Assembly (NCBI GenBank): GCA_030490835.1 | Contig: CM059971.1 | Coordinates: 49,586,012-49,650,011, forward strand | Direction: 5' to 3' | Length of the DNA stretch: 64,000 nt | Origin: Annona cherimola | Taxonomy: Eukaryota > Streptophyta > Magnoliopsida > Magnoliales > Annonaceae | Part shown: one piece after another, positions 47,501-59,759 of the stretch | How positions within the stretch are numbered: position 1 is the first letter of the stretch | How the letters are laid out: each line of letters starts with the position of its first letter | Program-made: the position numbers and the translations under genes | Notes under the pieces: model-generated | Seen by the model: the letters and a program-made list of their open reading frames with translations, nothing else | Told to the model about the DNA's origin: nothing | Database searches by the model: none

Positions 47501-49945
47501 GATAGCTATTTTAATCACAAAAACACTGGCATTTATCCAGACATAGACATGCTAAACACAAACATGTGTTGCCACAACTCATATACACATGAGACACACA
47601 GAGGCACATTAGCTTTCTATAAATAATGCTTAAATGCAATATAAATCCATTCATAAGGAAAACAAACCTGCAATGCATGTATATCATAGATGACCAAACT
47701 AGTTGGGCCACCTCTTGATATGGGAATGTTTGACAGTATCCTTGCCATGGTAAATGCAGTTGCTACATCCCCTTCTTCTTCCATCCTTTCAAATGAGCCA
47801 GTTGGGAAGAATGGTAAAACTAATGTAAACGAAGCAACAAACAGTCTTGGCAAGGCAAATATGACTGACAGCTGCTCAAAAATCACACATGGAGAGCTGA
47901 AAGATGCTAGAAAAGCAACATGTTGACCTCGGATGCTATGCGCATTATTAATGAAAAGGTTTGGGAATCCATCATCAAAGCTCCTGATACATGCACAAAA
48001 TAAATCACTTCTCCATTTGTAACAAGAGCATTGCCACACAAAGAAACATAAAATATTTTCAGAATAACAATTTGTCAGTATTCAAGTAGATAATATTCTC
48101 AAATATGAACTTCCCTAAAGGCTAGAAAAAGCTGTCTCCTTTTTAAACATGTTTCATCAGTTTTTTTTTAAAAAAAAAAAAAAGACCATAACGCAAAGTA
48201 AGATAATGGGGAGTATGGTTTAATTGAAAGCTCAAAAGAATAGAAATTATCTTTGTTATGAGCTTATTCCTACTGATATGTGCAAATGCAAATGGGCCAA
48301 AGTAATTGCGTAAAGCCTCACCCAGCCCAATATGAAATTTTGCCCGCTTAGGCCCACCAGATTCCGCTAGCCCACTGAAGCCTTGAGGATTTGCCCCTTT
48401 GAGCCTGGCTTCTCAGCAAAAAATGCACCTCACCCTGCTTTGTTGAGATTCACACTCAACATAGCCTAGGGCTGCTCTTTCACTCTCAACATGAACTGGC
48501 CGAAAAGGAACTATTCCTGGAAGCCTAGGCCAAACTTACATATCAAGTTTATCCTGAAAAAACAGATTCCACCAGACTGAAATAACCCATCCTCCTCAGC
48601 TCCAAGTAACAAAGCCAAATGCCTATCTCCAGCCAAATTCGTTTCATAAGACTTAGCAGAAGAAGCAATTGGGTAAGAATCATTAGCTGAATGAGAAGAT
48701 GAATTGGGCAAAGAAAGATACGATTACACACTATAACAGAACCTAACTCTACTTTTTTCCTGGAAAAAACACCATCCAACCTAACAGTAGCAATGTGCCA
48801 ACAACTTTTAACTGCCCAACTCACTCGACCTTACTACATGCAAAGCCTGAACTGGAATTTATTGCCTCATCTCAGAAGGCTGAAGTAATTCTGTTGGGAT
48901 GCTCCCAACATGACTCCATATGATCATAGACATAATTTTTCTTTGACTTTTTCTCCCTTAAGAGATACCAAATCATGAATCTCCTTGAATGTCAACCTTG
49001 CTTTCAATGTCCCGTTTCTCTATGCAATTACAACCTTCTCGTTCAATAGACAGAATGGAAATTTTGATGTCATCTATGAATAGAACACCTCAAACTTTCA
49101 GAACGTGAGCAACTAACTGCCACTTTCTAAGTGGTGAGATGGTTCAATAAGAATTAAAATTCTTTAAGTCAATTCAGTTGGTACTTGCAAGGATGAATGT
49201 ACGCTACTTATCTTAATGGCTGATGGATAATTTGGAATGACAAAATGCTTACATGAATCTGCTAGGGATAAAAAATCCATGGACCTCTGTCCTCCTAGCA
49301 CATGAGGTAATTGGGATGATTGCTCTGTCGCTACATGATTGGTCCGATGAGGAAAAAATTATGGTGATAGGGTGACACTTAAAAAGTCTTAAAAGTTATC
49401 ATTCCCTTGTCATGAGTGTCACCAGTTGATAAGAAACCTTCATCCAGCCTTTCCAACTACATGCGCTGATGCACATGATTCTGTAGCACTACAATTCCAT
49501 GCGCTTTCAGCTAGCATGCAATACAGACCAAAAATGTGAATCCCCGCAAAATTCTTCCTCTGTCTACCATGGGAAAGGCTTGCACAGAACTTAGTCCAAA
49601 GAGGAGAGGACTGGACTGAAACAGATAGTAAATAAATAGAAACAAGAATTTACAGCAATGGGAAAACAAGAGGGGGAATTGATTAGGCAAGAGGAAAACA
49701 ATCAAAGGAACAAAACCAATATGCCAAAAGTTAAAGTGGACAACCAAAATCCTAGATTAAAGCAGCCGAATGAGAGAGAGAGAGAGAGAGAGAGAGGACC
49801 GGGAGGAAGCAAGCAGGAGGAAGAAAAGCTACCTCCAATTAATGGATTGGAGCTTAATACAGTGGGATTGAGCAGCAACCTTACGAGCCAGATCTTCCGA
49901 CTCCACACAGTAGAAAAGGTACACCTCCTTTTGCTGCTTCTCCAT
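41534..49945 (-). CDS. PRS4: Ribose-phosphate pyrophosphokinase (PRPP synthetase), class II, cytosolic PRS4-like; 7 exons
   Basis: Makes phosphoribosyl pyrophosphate from ribose 5-phosphate and ATP for nucleotide, His, Trp and NAD synthesis. Coding exons on the minus strand: 49945-49833, 47983-47668, 43060-42965, 42740-42672, 42586-42458, 41890-41791, 41667-41534. All join in frame with GT-AG introns to 319 residues. Evidence in order: [11 protein letters not shown] at the N-terminus, [52 protein letters not shown], and the PRPP-binding loop [14 protein letters not shown] at about residues 224-237, ending SIADALQI. The start is the only ATG after an upstream in-frame TAA. No transit peptide is visible, which fits the cytosolic plant PRS4 type better than the plastid forms. 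Intron 2 is 4.6 kb. Exon 6 has a duplicated acceptor, described separately. Confidence 0.92.
41841..42009 (-). repeat. 90-bp tandem duplication across the exon 6 acceptor of PRS4
   Basis: Two copies (from 41841 and 41931) match almost perfectly. Each copy holds the end of intron 5 (TTTTTCAG), the first 30 coding bases [10 protein letters not shown], and the following VSAYVT codons. The near acceptor (exon starting 41890) gives the normal protein. The far acceptor (exon starting 41980) stays open and would add exactly 30 residues, including the intron-derived [11 protein letters not shown]. The AAG/GTAAGC inside each copy also resembles a donor. Confidence 0.93.
42091..42367. mobile_element. 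Tourist-like (PIF/Harbinger) MITE in PRS4 intron 5
   Basis: 277 bp with inverted ends GGGTGTGCTTGG and AACAAACATACCC, flanked by TCA on both sides (42088-42090, 42368-42370). The GGGNNTGTTTGG-type end and 3-bp duplication fit PIF/Harbinger. Confidence 0.75.
43574..43834. mobile_element. Inverted-repeat MITE in PRS4 intron 2
   Basis: Ends AAGATAATTTGCAAATA and its near-complement TATTTGCAAATTACCTT. Internal arms repeat CCCATATAGTTTG. Flanked by AAAATAT on both sides (7 bp, possibly 8). Probably Mutator-like by duplication length, but the AT-rich flanks make this uncertain. Confidence 0.65.
44636..44737. repeat. (CAAAAA)n / (CAAAA)n simple repeat
   Basis: About 100 bp of AACAAA-type units in PRS4 intron 2. 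The minus-strand frame reading [12 protein letters not shown] is only a translation of it. Confidence 0.95.
45040..46500. repeat. Diverged direct and inverted repeats in PRS4 intron 2
   Basis: A block of about 220 bp at 45040-45260 (GTTAGCTACATGAATTTTGT, then TCCTGATAACC) recurs diverged at 46280-46500. Between them, CTTCAATACTAGGCTAG (45361-45377) is the reverse complement of CTAGCCTAGTATTGAAG-type sequence near 46030-46055, and GGCCTAATTATGACATCACC recurs inverted near 46085-46105. This is probably an old transposon with decayed termini; class not determined. Confidence 0.5.
49772..49797. repeat. (GA)n microsatellite just inside PRS4 intron 1
   Basis: About 13 GA units, which read as (CT)n on the gene's strand about 35 bp downstream of the exon 1 donor. 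Confidence 0.95.
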
Positions 49946-50217
49946 CAATCTCCTCTGCTTTCCTCGAGGACCGACCTTTTCTGCCTTGGAGCTTGGCAGG
50001 CAACAAGGGCCAGTGTCTTAGATGACGAGGAGGCGGAGGCTAGCTGTTGCCAGTAAGGCGTGGGCCGACGCCTAGTAGTTTTCTTCTCTGTCTCTTTTCT
50101 TCTCCTTTTCTTTTTCTTCGTTTGTTCTAAGGTTCATGCTCATCGTCCTCCCTTCGCTAGTCAACACTTGAAAAGGCAAAGGGCATAACATACAACAGCG
50201 GCTTAATAAACAATTAA

Positions 50218-50764
50218 GGTGTGTCTGACAAGTGATAGAAAGTGTTAATTTAAAAATTTTTAATCTAAAACTTTTTACTTTGCATTATTATTATATTTTT
50301 TAATTATTTTTTTACACTTTTTTATACATCTATTTTACTTTTCAATCATTTCTACTCAACTATTCACGTAACTAACTTATTTATTTTAATTTTATCCTCT
50401 TACTACTCATCATTATCTCTATCATGTCACATCATTTGGCAACTTTTACCCTTTAAAACTTTTTATCAAAAGTTTTATTCATTATGTTTGACTTGCAATT
50501 AAACTTTTTTGACTGAACATTTTTTAATCTAAACTTTTCATTATGCACCATTATTCTATTTTTAATTATTTATTTATATTTTTATATAACTATCCTACTT
50601 TCAACCATTTCGACATAGTTATTCACAACCAACTTATCTATTTTAACTTTCTTTTCTTTACTTTCATCATAACTTCTATCATATCGTATCATTTTCTTCC
50701 ATTTCAAAATGTTTTATATTAAAAAAATTTCTTCCAAAAATTTCATCATTTCTTAAACATATCC
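50218..50764. mobile_element. Tourist-like MITE (composite) in the PRS4 upstream flank
   Basis: Starts GGTGTGTCTGACAAG, ends AAACATATCC, and is flanked by TAA. Near its middle (50480-50530) is a second pair of end-like sequences (TTATGTTTGACTTGC), and the two halves repeat each other (AATCTAAAC...TTTTCATT...GCATTATT). It looks like two related MITEs joined or one copy inside another. It lies about 270 bp upstream of the PRS4 start codon. Confidence 0.65.
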
Positions 50765-50767
50765 TAA

Positions 50768-51817
50768 AGCTAAACAAAATCAAACCAAACCAATTATGAT
50801 TTATTATTTTAGTCATGCAAATATGGTTAAATCTTTTATAGAATGAGAGTGTGAAATCGTACCACGAATTGAAATAAATCATTCGTGCATTTCATTTCAC
50901 TATTACAAGTATCTAATTTTTAGAGCAATTTTTTAAGAGACATGTCTTTTTATTAGTATTATATACATTATGACATCCGATATTACAAAATAGATACTTT
51001 TGCAACTCTCACCTTGGATGAGCATCCTGTAAATACCACAACTCTAAGGGAAGACAGTTGTAAATATCCCAAATTAGGGAACCAATTTTTTATACTCCCA
51101 ATAATAGGAGGATTCAAACCTCATACGTCCATTAAACAAGCCATTGATGTTACTACTAGGTCACATGGCCGATGGCTTTAAAAAGACATGTTAGTATAAA
51201 TAATGATACAATTAAATCAATTAATTGAATTATATTGGGCGAAAGGTAGCTATCTTTTTTGTTGCCTTATTAAGATTGCTATAGTCTATGGAAATGCGTC
51301 ATTTGCTATTTGGCTTCAGCACTAGGACTATATTAGATAGCAATTTAGGATACTGTATTTCCCTAATGAATAGAAATGATTACAATTTACTAATTTCTTA
51401 AGCAATAATTCTTTGTTTACCTATGGTAAAATCACATTTTTCTGTTTTACAAGTTATGTTGTTTCATCCAATAAAAGTTTGTAGTTAAGGACTCCTATGC
51501 AAAGTCCAATGTTATAACTCAATCCTAGAGTTGTTGACCATCCTATTTGAAGGACAAATTCGGTTTACGCTTCATTGAGTTCAATAATTAATTAACTTTT
51601 TTATAATTCAAAAACAGAATAAAGAAAAATAAAATAAAATGCCTTTGCTATATAATATTAGCCCATCATCCCGCACTGATCAAATAGTCCTGCTTCTCCT
51701 AAAATTTAAACAATTCAATAATTAGTTAAATAACTCAGTAAACAAATAAATAAACCACATGTGTGATAACGTGTACAATCACAAAAAATTCATGGGAAAT
51801 GCACAAGCCACCGACCC
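50768..51817. other. Intergenic DNA with a decayed Gypsy RT fragment
   Basis: AT-rich sequence without host gene motifs. The minus strand at about 51368-51241 reads EIQYPKLLSNIVLVLKPNSK, a stop, then RISIDYSNLNKAT, which is the N-terminal RT motif of Ty3/Gypsy elements with the usual Trp codon turned to a stop. No neighbouring domains remain. Confidence 0.65.
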
Positions 51818-54221
51818 TGTTAGTACCGAATAGATGACTTTACCCATGAGAAGAAGAGTGAATTGGATATAATTTCTTTTTATTAAAAATTTGCCCTTTG
51901 TAAATCAATTCCTCTCGAATGAAACATAAAAAGCTAAAATAAGAGAGCAAAGAAAAGAATATCAAATACACAAAAAGAGAGAGAGAGAGAGAGAGTTATT
52001 ATAACGGTTTAAGCAACTTTCCTACTCCACTCTTCCAATCACATATTGTTGTGAATAAATAACAAATCAAGCATCATCTATATTTTGATGATTAACAATT
52101 CAATTTGAAAAGATTTAAGACACTAATATATATGTTGAGATGTGTTAGGATATTTCAAAATTCAACTTGGCAAATCAAGTCATATGCCAAGTCGACTCAG
52201 GCATCAACTTGAGTCAAGTAGATACCGAAGTCGACTCCAGCATCGACTTCAAATGAGCATTTTTCAACAGCGTTGATAAGTGGATGCACGAATAAGGGAA
52301 GTCGCAACCCAAGTCGACTCAGTTAGTGACTTGGTGTATCTTCAGGGGTCCAAAGCTAAATCTGACAAGTTAAGTCGCGACATAAGTCGACTCCGACATG
52401 CGACTTAGGTGAAGTCGCATACGAAATTGACTCAAGCATGCGACTTCAGTGGAGTTGCAATACCAGTTGACCCTAGCATTAAACTTGGACAGATAAAACT
52501 CAAGTCAAGGAATTCTAAGCTTAAGAATGAGAAGTTTAACTTAAAGAATACAATACTATCATCCAAGACAAAGTCATTCAAAAATACTCACAAGACTTTG
52601 ATTAAGTATAGCATTCAAGAAGTTTTTTAAAAGCCCACATATAGAAGCAAAGAATTATAAAGATGAATCATGAAGAAATAAGGACAATTATATACATGGA
52701 TCAAAGTCACATTGTGTCAAGGTTCCAATGAATTAAATAAAAATGAAGTCGCAACCCAAGTTGACTTCACCTGCAACTTGGGTCAAGTCTAAGACTCAGT
52801 CGGCTCAAGGCACAAGGATGTATTTTTGGAGAAGTGGAGTAGAAAGAGTTGTCTTGGACTACTATAATTTTTTGAGTTCGTTTTTGCTCTTTCTACTTGC
52901 ATTTATATTCTCCACATTTTTCATTAAAAGGGATTTACTTTACAAGGGGTCACGTCTGAAATACCAAAAAATTTTTTTAACTCAATTCACCTTCTCCTCT
53001 TGGGTTTCGCCATTAACTCGGGACCAACACATATCCCTTGTGTCTTGAGTTTCACTAACATTTTTCAAATACAACATAGTCTCTGCTTCTTCTAGATTCT
53101 AACTCTAGAAGACCTTTTACAAAACAACACAAGCAGTTAGTGAGTACTACTCTAACCAAACCTCTGCTCGTTTACACAACTTGGCTTTGGTCTCTAACAT
53201 CAAGCCATATATCAATAACTCAATAAATGATTCAGTAGAAGAAACTACACTTTATAATTTATATAAAAAGTTGAAGCACAATAAGCTCTTTGAATAGACG
53301 AAGAAGAAAATTGAATTTTGGAACTTTAGCAATGGGTTTGAGAGATTGACTTAAAATTTTCTTAGATGGAGCTTTTAATGCTAGCAAGTAAGAAGATTAG
53401 AGCATAATCAATATTTTAGTTAATCTCAATTTCTCCACTTGACAGCCATTTATAGTCTTGAGAAGTTTTTGAACATTTGTGGGTAGGTGGCGAACATTTA
53501 ATGCTTCAATGTTAAAAAAATTTATGACCATCACGATTGAAGTCTCGTGTGAGGTCGACCTGGCTTACAACTTCACTCAAGTCGCGGTTGAGGTTGACTT
53601 TATTATCAACTTCAATTCAAGTTTTTCTTCTAGAAAATTCATCTTTCTTGTTTACCCTTTAAGTCACTGTTAAGGTTAACTTTATTGTGACTTTACCCAA
53701 GTCACAACTAATTCTAGTGAGACATAAAACTTGATTTTCTTTTCTAAAATTGTACACTTCCTCTGCTTCTTTTGAGTCTCAAGCTAAGATCAACTTCAAC
53801 TTCGACTATACTCAAGTCACATGTTAAATCGACTTTGGTTGTGATTTCAAGCTGAATTTTCTTGACATAGGTTCTGTCCCTCCTTTGCCTTTTTCAAGTT
53901 ATAGGCTAAGGTTTATTTCATTCATTGCTTCATCCAAGTCGCATATGAAATCGACTTTAAATGTGACTTCGCCTGGATACTTTACCTCCAAAACTTTTTA
54001 TCTTTAAAACTCCATTTGAGATCATTTTTGAGGTTGACTTAGGTTATAACTTTATCCAAGTTGCATATAAAGTCGACCTTGAGTGCAACTTCAGTTGTTT
54101 GCACTTTAATTATTAAGTTTCAATTTTGTATACATATAACCCAAATGATATTAGTAGCCTTAAAGCATTTTAATTTGATTATTAATCATCAAAATCCAAT
54201 TTTTAGTGTGCAGTTTCAACA
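51818..54221 (-). mobile_element. Old Copia LTR, minus strand, interrupted by a solo LTR
   Basis: On the minus strand it begins TGTTGAAACTGCACAC at 54221 with the GATGATTAATAATC block, has decayed AAGTCGACTT dyads (53540-54090), a CTAGAGTTAGAATCTAGAAG block, GGAAGAGTGGAGTAGGAAAG, and ends ...TTCGGTACTAACA at 51818. Flanks GACCC and GTTGA do not match, so no target duplication survives. Length without the insert is about 1.4 kb. Confidence 0.78.
52047..53029 (+). mobile_element. Copia solo LTR, plus strand, inside the opposite-strand LTR
   Basis: 983 bp, TGTTGTGAATAAATAAC...CGGGACCAACA, flanked by CATAT on both sides (52042-52046, 53030-53034). Dyad array at 52190-52460. Shorter than the other LTRs because the segment between the array and GGAAGAGTGGAG is reduced. 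Confidence 0.9.
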
Positions 54222-54817
54222 GTTGAGTTCATAGACTGAATGTGTAAGATTATCTACATTGCGTGAGCGAAATCATAACCTTTCAGGGTACAATACATAA
54301 TTCACAACTTGAGTTTTGTTGATTAGCAACCAATTTGAAATGTAGTAATTATTAATATAATCTTAGGTACGTGCATGGAAGCTAAAGTTTCAAAACTCGA
54401 GTACAAGTTGATGAAATTGCATATTCAAGTCAACTTCAAAAGCAACTTAGGTAAAGTCGCAATCTAAGTTGATTTTATAATCAACTTCAAGAACATTTTC
54501 AAAAGAAAAAATTACAAAGGAGAGTTACACTGCTAAAGTTGTACCCAAAGTCAAATCCAGATGTGACTAGGGTCAGCTTGCGACTTAGAGACTTCAAGAC
54601 TGCCTGAAAACTCTCGGAATCCAAAATGACGTTTGAAGTCGTATCCCAAGTTAACTCCATCGGTGACTTGGAAGAAGTCAATTTAAAGAAGCGACATAGA
54701 AGAGAAATTGAAACTTCAAATTGTTTGTCTCAAATATGAAAGATGAAGTCACATATCAAGTCAACTCTAACAATGACTTAGGTGAATTTCAACTTGAAGT
54801 CAACCTAAAGAACAGAT
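54222..54817 (+). mobile_element. Decayed Copia LTR, plus strand, first part
   Basis: The GTTGATTAGCAACCAATTTG block near 54317 and decayed dyads (54400-54800) mark the 5' part of an old plus-strand LTR. It is cut at 54818 by another LTR and continues at 60270. Its exact start is lost (about 54280). 54222-54280 shows nothing recognisable. Confidence 0.65.
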
Positions 54818-55721
54818 TGTTGTGAAATAAATAGAAAATCAAGCACAATTTCATACTTTGAGAATTAACAACCCAAATTTGAGAGTTTTTCAGATACTAA
54901 CAAGTGTTTGAGTTGTTTCAAGTTAGAAATTTTCAGATTCAAAACATGGCAGGTCAAGTCGCAAAGCCAAGTCGACTTAAGTCAAGTCAATACCCAAGTT
55001 GACTCCATTATTAACTTCAACTAGCATTTTTCGAATAACGTTGAAATTGTCGACGTGTGTGCAGGCGCAGTCGACTCTGCATGGACTTGAGTCAAGTCGC
55101 AACCCAAATTGAATATGCGAGCAACTTGGATGGACTTAAGGCTCCGATACTGAATCTGATGAAGTCGAGTCGCAACCCAAGTCGACTCCAACATGCGACT
55201 TGGGTGAATTCTCAGATGAAGTCAACTCAGTCATATGACTTGAGTTAAGTTGAACCTCAAGTTGACCCTAGTATTAAACTAAGAACAAGAAGGTTCAAAA
55301 CAGGCAGATTCAATCTCAAGATCAATTAGAAAAATTCAAGCAACCAATACCCCTGCTATGATATAAGACTAAAGCCATAATGGAACTTAAAGTTGGAAGC
55401 AAGAAGAAAACCTCTGAGAAGAAAGCGTTGAAGACTGAAGTCGCAATTCAAGTTGACTTTAGTCTGTGACTTGGGTTAAGTCGCACTTGAAGTTGACTCC
55501 GAGTGCAACTTGGATCATAATAGTTGGAAAAATTTGAATGTTGGCGCATTAAATGGGCGCCACCTACCTTATAACATTCGAATTTATTCTCTCTCTATTT
55601 AAGACTCATCAAATGAAGTGAAGAGGGTTAGCTAGAACATTGATTAAGCTTCCACCTTCCAACTTATAAGCATTCAAGTGATCATTTAAGTGCTCTATAA
55701 GAAGAACTGTGTCATTCATTA

Positions 55722-58700
55722 TGTGATACCCAGACCCAAGTAGGGCTCATATCTATGTATTTTGCATATAAACATGAATTATGTATGATTTGGTTGATTT
55801 AAGAATGATTTTATGATTTAATAATATTTTGCAATTAGGGTTGTGATTAAGAATGGTGGTTAAGATTAATCGTCATAGCCTAATGTGAGTCAATACGACT
55901 GAAAAGGCTTAATGAGGATTAGAAAATGATAATGTGGCATGAATAATTATTTTAATTTTCATGATTTGATTTATGGAAATTAAAATGATAATTATGGAAT
56001 AATGTTAGAAAATGTAGAAAATTCATAACTTGACGCCTATAAGGCGGATTGAGATGAAAATTGAAAGATAAGCTCATGACTTTGGATTCAACCTTATGGG
56101 TGGATTGGATTAAAGAAAATGTGATGGGGCTAAGATGATAATTATTTATTTTCATTTTACACCTGAATGATAACTTCAAAGGATCATAACTTGACGTAGA
56201 AAAGTCGGTTTGAGACGAAACTTGAAACGATTGAATAAAATTATGAAATCTATGTTATGCAAAGAATTGGATTAAGCTAATAATCATGAAAATTTTTTAA
56301 TCACAAAAGGACGAAAGAGGTTTCTTGGGCAGCAAGTAAAGGAGGAAACTTCATGAGAAAGCAATGTATGTTTCTTAAGGAGCAAGTAAAGGAACTTCTT
56401 AAGGAGCAAGAAAGGTAGAAGACTTAAGAAGCAAGCAAACACCCTTATAAAAGGGGCAAAAAGGGCAGCCTTGGGACGTTCTTGGGCATGGAGAGAGGAA
56501 GAGAAAAAGAGAAAAATGAGAGAAGGAGACAGAAAATTTCATGGACGTGCTTCCCTAAGTGCACGTTTTGGAGAGAGACTTCTCTCCCAAGCAAGGCAGC
56601 CCTTGTACGACCCAAAACAGCAAGGAAAAGAGGGGGAAAAGAAGAGAAAAAGAGAAGAAAAAAGGGAAGAAAGAAAGGGATTCAAGCTAGGAAAGTTTGG
56701 ATTCAAGTTTGATTCGATTCAAGTAAGTATACTTCATGATTTGGGTTCTTTAATCTTAAGTTTTTCACCTCAAATTATGGGTCATAAATTGGATTCATAA
56801 TGAATCCTTAAAGGATAATTCATGATGCCCTTGATTTGGGTATTGAATGAGGATTAAATGGTATGAATGAATTTAAGGGTTTAAAGAGGATAAGATGGAT
56901 GTTAGAGATGAATATGGGTTGATAACCTAGCTGGAATTTTCTTAAACCCATATGATATGTTGCTGTTTTGAAGTAATACCATGATTAGATTATGAATCAT
57001 AATTTTATGAGTTATATATGTTGATTTGGGCATATGCTAAAGATTTTGGAAAGTATGGAACTTAGAGTTACATATATGACCCGATTTTTATGTTTTTATG
57101 ATATGTATGAAGTATGAATTATGCTAATGAGTTTATGGATGATATAGAGGGTAAAATACCCTAGATTTAGAGTACTTTGGACGTTCGAAATGGGTTGGGA
57201 AGATTTGCCTTAAATCTGATTTTTAAGAGTATGCATAAGAACATCCAAAGAGGGGTGCAAAAGGTACCCAAAATGTGTATGGAAGTTGCTGTTTTGGAAG
57301 CAACTAAATTTTAAATTTTAAATATGTGATAATACCCTAAATTTGGGTTAATAAAAACATGATTATTTGCTGAAATTTATGGATTAGAAATCTGTTTTGA
57401 TTTAAGTATCAAAAGAGACGTTGAAATAATGAAAAACGGGTCATAACATATCTATTTTGGAACCCAATGATGAACTGATTAAAATTCTGAAATTAAACCC
57501 TAAATTATATATTAATTAAGGGGTTTAATCATGCTAAATAAGGACACAAGTTGCTGATTTGAAAGATTTTAAGAAACACCTGAGTTACGTGTTGTAAGAT
57601 GGGTGTATATGGAAGGCTAAGCATGTATAAGTGGTAAATGACTTATATAAATTACAAAAATGCGTGAATATGTGATGAAATGCATATTCATGTTGTTGTA
57701 TTGATGATTAGTGATTATCTTAAATTTTGAGATTTAATAATGAAGTCTAAGACGATAACTATGTGCTTAAAATGAGCACTGACGTAGGAAATATGAAAGA
57801 TAGATGAAAAATGACAAATGGGAGGGATGAACCCTCACATGATGATTAATGAATGGCTATTATGTGTATGAATGTATACCCTACATATGGGTTTAGAACA
57901 TGATATGGAATGGATGATATGATGTACAAGTATGTGGCATGAATGTATACCTAACTTAGAAATACAAGTGGGTTATGTAAGTTAATAGAAATCATATGAA
58001 ATATGCATATGACTTAAAAAATATGAAGTTGAGAAACCTTGCTTGAACTTGATTGTTGAAGTCTCAAGTAAGTGCTACCCAATTGTTTGGAATGATTAAA
58101 AGGAGATTAAATGCAAGTTGAAAATCCTATGACATATGTATGTCTATGTTATTGAGATATATGAATAGAATGAAGAAATGATGAACCACTAACTAAGATT
58201 ACATAGTTATGTGGTTATCAAAAGACTTACGAGTAAGTCAATATATATATGTGACCATTGACAAGGGTGAAGATGGATATGCATTCCAAAGAAAGAATGA
58301 TTTCAAGTTAATATGTTTTGGACCATATGGGACTAAAACCATATGACGCGTATATGTGAATTGAAAAAGAAACAAGGCATACAAGCACAACACATGATGA
58401 GAATATATAAGGTAATTATGTTTACTTGTCTAGGAAAAGGCAATGAAAGAATGGAAGACGCAAAAGGATCGACACAGGTAAGCAAGCAGGACTTTTGAAA
58501 ATGACATTTTATTCTTAAATGATAAAATGCTTTTAAGTTGTTTTACTTAAATATTTCTAAAGTTATTTAAGGATGGTCATCCCTTCGTCCTTGTATCTCT
58601 TTATTACGAATTGATTACTGTTTTCAATGAAATGATTAAATAAATTCTTCTCTATTTGGAAATGACATACCAGCATGGATTTAAATGATGTTTCATTGAA

Positions 58701-59759
58701 CCGATGTTCAAATGGATGGTGTAAAAAATTCTCTACATGAGAATGACAAGTTATCATGTGTAGGAGGTATATAATGTCGGGGTGACTAAAAGTCATGCAT
58801 GGAATGAAAATCAAGTAAGTTAGTCAAGGCAGAAGCAGGACAAGGAGTCCGCCCTTGACGTTGCCAAGTCGGACAAGTCCGGTGCCAAGGATGGAAAAGA
58901 TCATGTTATGAATTAAAATGATGCATTTGCACATCCAATGTTTATGAAATGCTCAAAAACTGGGATTTACGAATGGTTTACATGAATGATTTTATTGAAT
59001 GATTTTCATGAATGGTTTATGAATGATTTTCATGAATGGTTTATGAAAAATGTTTCTATTCAATTGGTAGTTGGTTAGTTGTTAAGTGTCTACTACCGAA
59101 TAAAGAGAAATGCATTTAAACGAGAATGAAAGATGTTTGCTTATTGAGTTTCAACTCATGTTTTGTTTGCCCCCCTTAGACAGGTGTAGAGAAAATTCAA
59201 GTGATGAAAGACATGTTCTCGCTGAGAAAGGAAAAAAGAATTTTCAAAGGTTTGTAATCCTTTGTATGTGGAAGCACAAACGAATGCCCTAAGGAATATG
59301 GTACCGTTAGTATATATGTTTAGGATACCTTGCATAGGTATTATATGATTGAGAAGGTAAAAGATTTAAAATGCCTTGTATAGATATGATATGACTGAGA
59401 TAAGGAATACCTTAAATGATAAGTGCTTGTATGCTAAGAATTGATGGATGTATGTATGTATGAAATGATAAAGAAATGATTCGGTCAAGAGGACCTTTAA
59501 TGTAGAAGAGCAAGTTGAGATGTTATAGATGAAATGCGCACTTGATATGTGCAATTGATTACAAACGTATTATTGCTTGTAAGATGAATGAAGTGAAATG
59601 CAAAGAAATGAAATGATAATAGATAAAAGAAATGTAAAATTTTTTTGGACGAGATCCAATTAAGAACCCGCTGCGTGATTAGGGCAACAATCCTGATTCA
59701 CATTTACCAATAGATAAGATCTTAGAGTAAAGTTGTGACGCTCGGGCTGGGGCACCATA
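55722..59759 (+). mobile_element. Long solo LTR, copy B (plus strand)
   Basis: 4038 bp, starts TGTGATACCCAGACCC, ends GGGGCACCATA (the family end with one change), flanked by CATTA on both sides (55717-55721, 59760-59764). It is the fullest single copy of the family here. No retroviral gene, primer site or second LTR. Confidence 0.9.
56455..59249 (+). promoter_or_regulatory. TATA box and predicted exons in LTR copy B
   Basis: TATAAAA at 56455-56461. Donor CAAGTAAGT with GT at 56723. Acceptor TTTACTTGTCTAG ends at 58433. Predicted 44-bp exon 58434-58477 ends CAG before GTAAGCAAGC. Acceptor CCCCCTTAG ends at 59179, predicted exon 59180-59249, then GTTTGT. A frame of 109 codons at 56471-56800 (MGRSWAWREEEKKRK) lies in the predicted first exon, but it is low-complexity Lys/Arg/Glu and has no counterpart in copies A, C or D. 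Confidence 0.5.

Larger units (their letters stand above)
42966..47667 (-). other. PRS4 introns 2 and 3 region: repeats, no nested gene
   Basis: Intron 2 (43061-47667) has an AT-rich body with the MITE at 43574, the AACAAA-type tract at 44636, and diverged repeats at 45040-46500. A fragment with CCAAATATA phrases at 46606-46730 resembles one arm of the hairpin at 62620. Open frames in either strand show no known motif. Confidence 0.55.

Noticed and set aside
49658..50056. 132-codon plus-strand frame over PRS4 exon 1
   Set aside because: Antisense shadow of the exon plus a GA microsatellite.
56471..56800. 109-codon frame in LTR copy B
   Set aside because: Lys/Arg/Glu low-complexity sequence with no counterpart in the other copies of the family.
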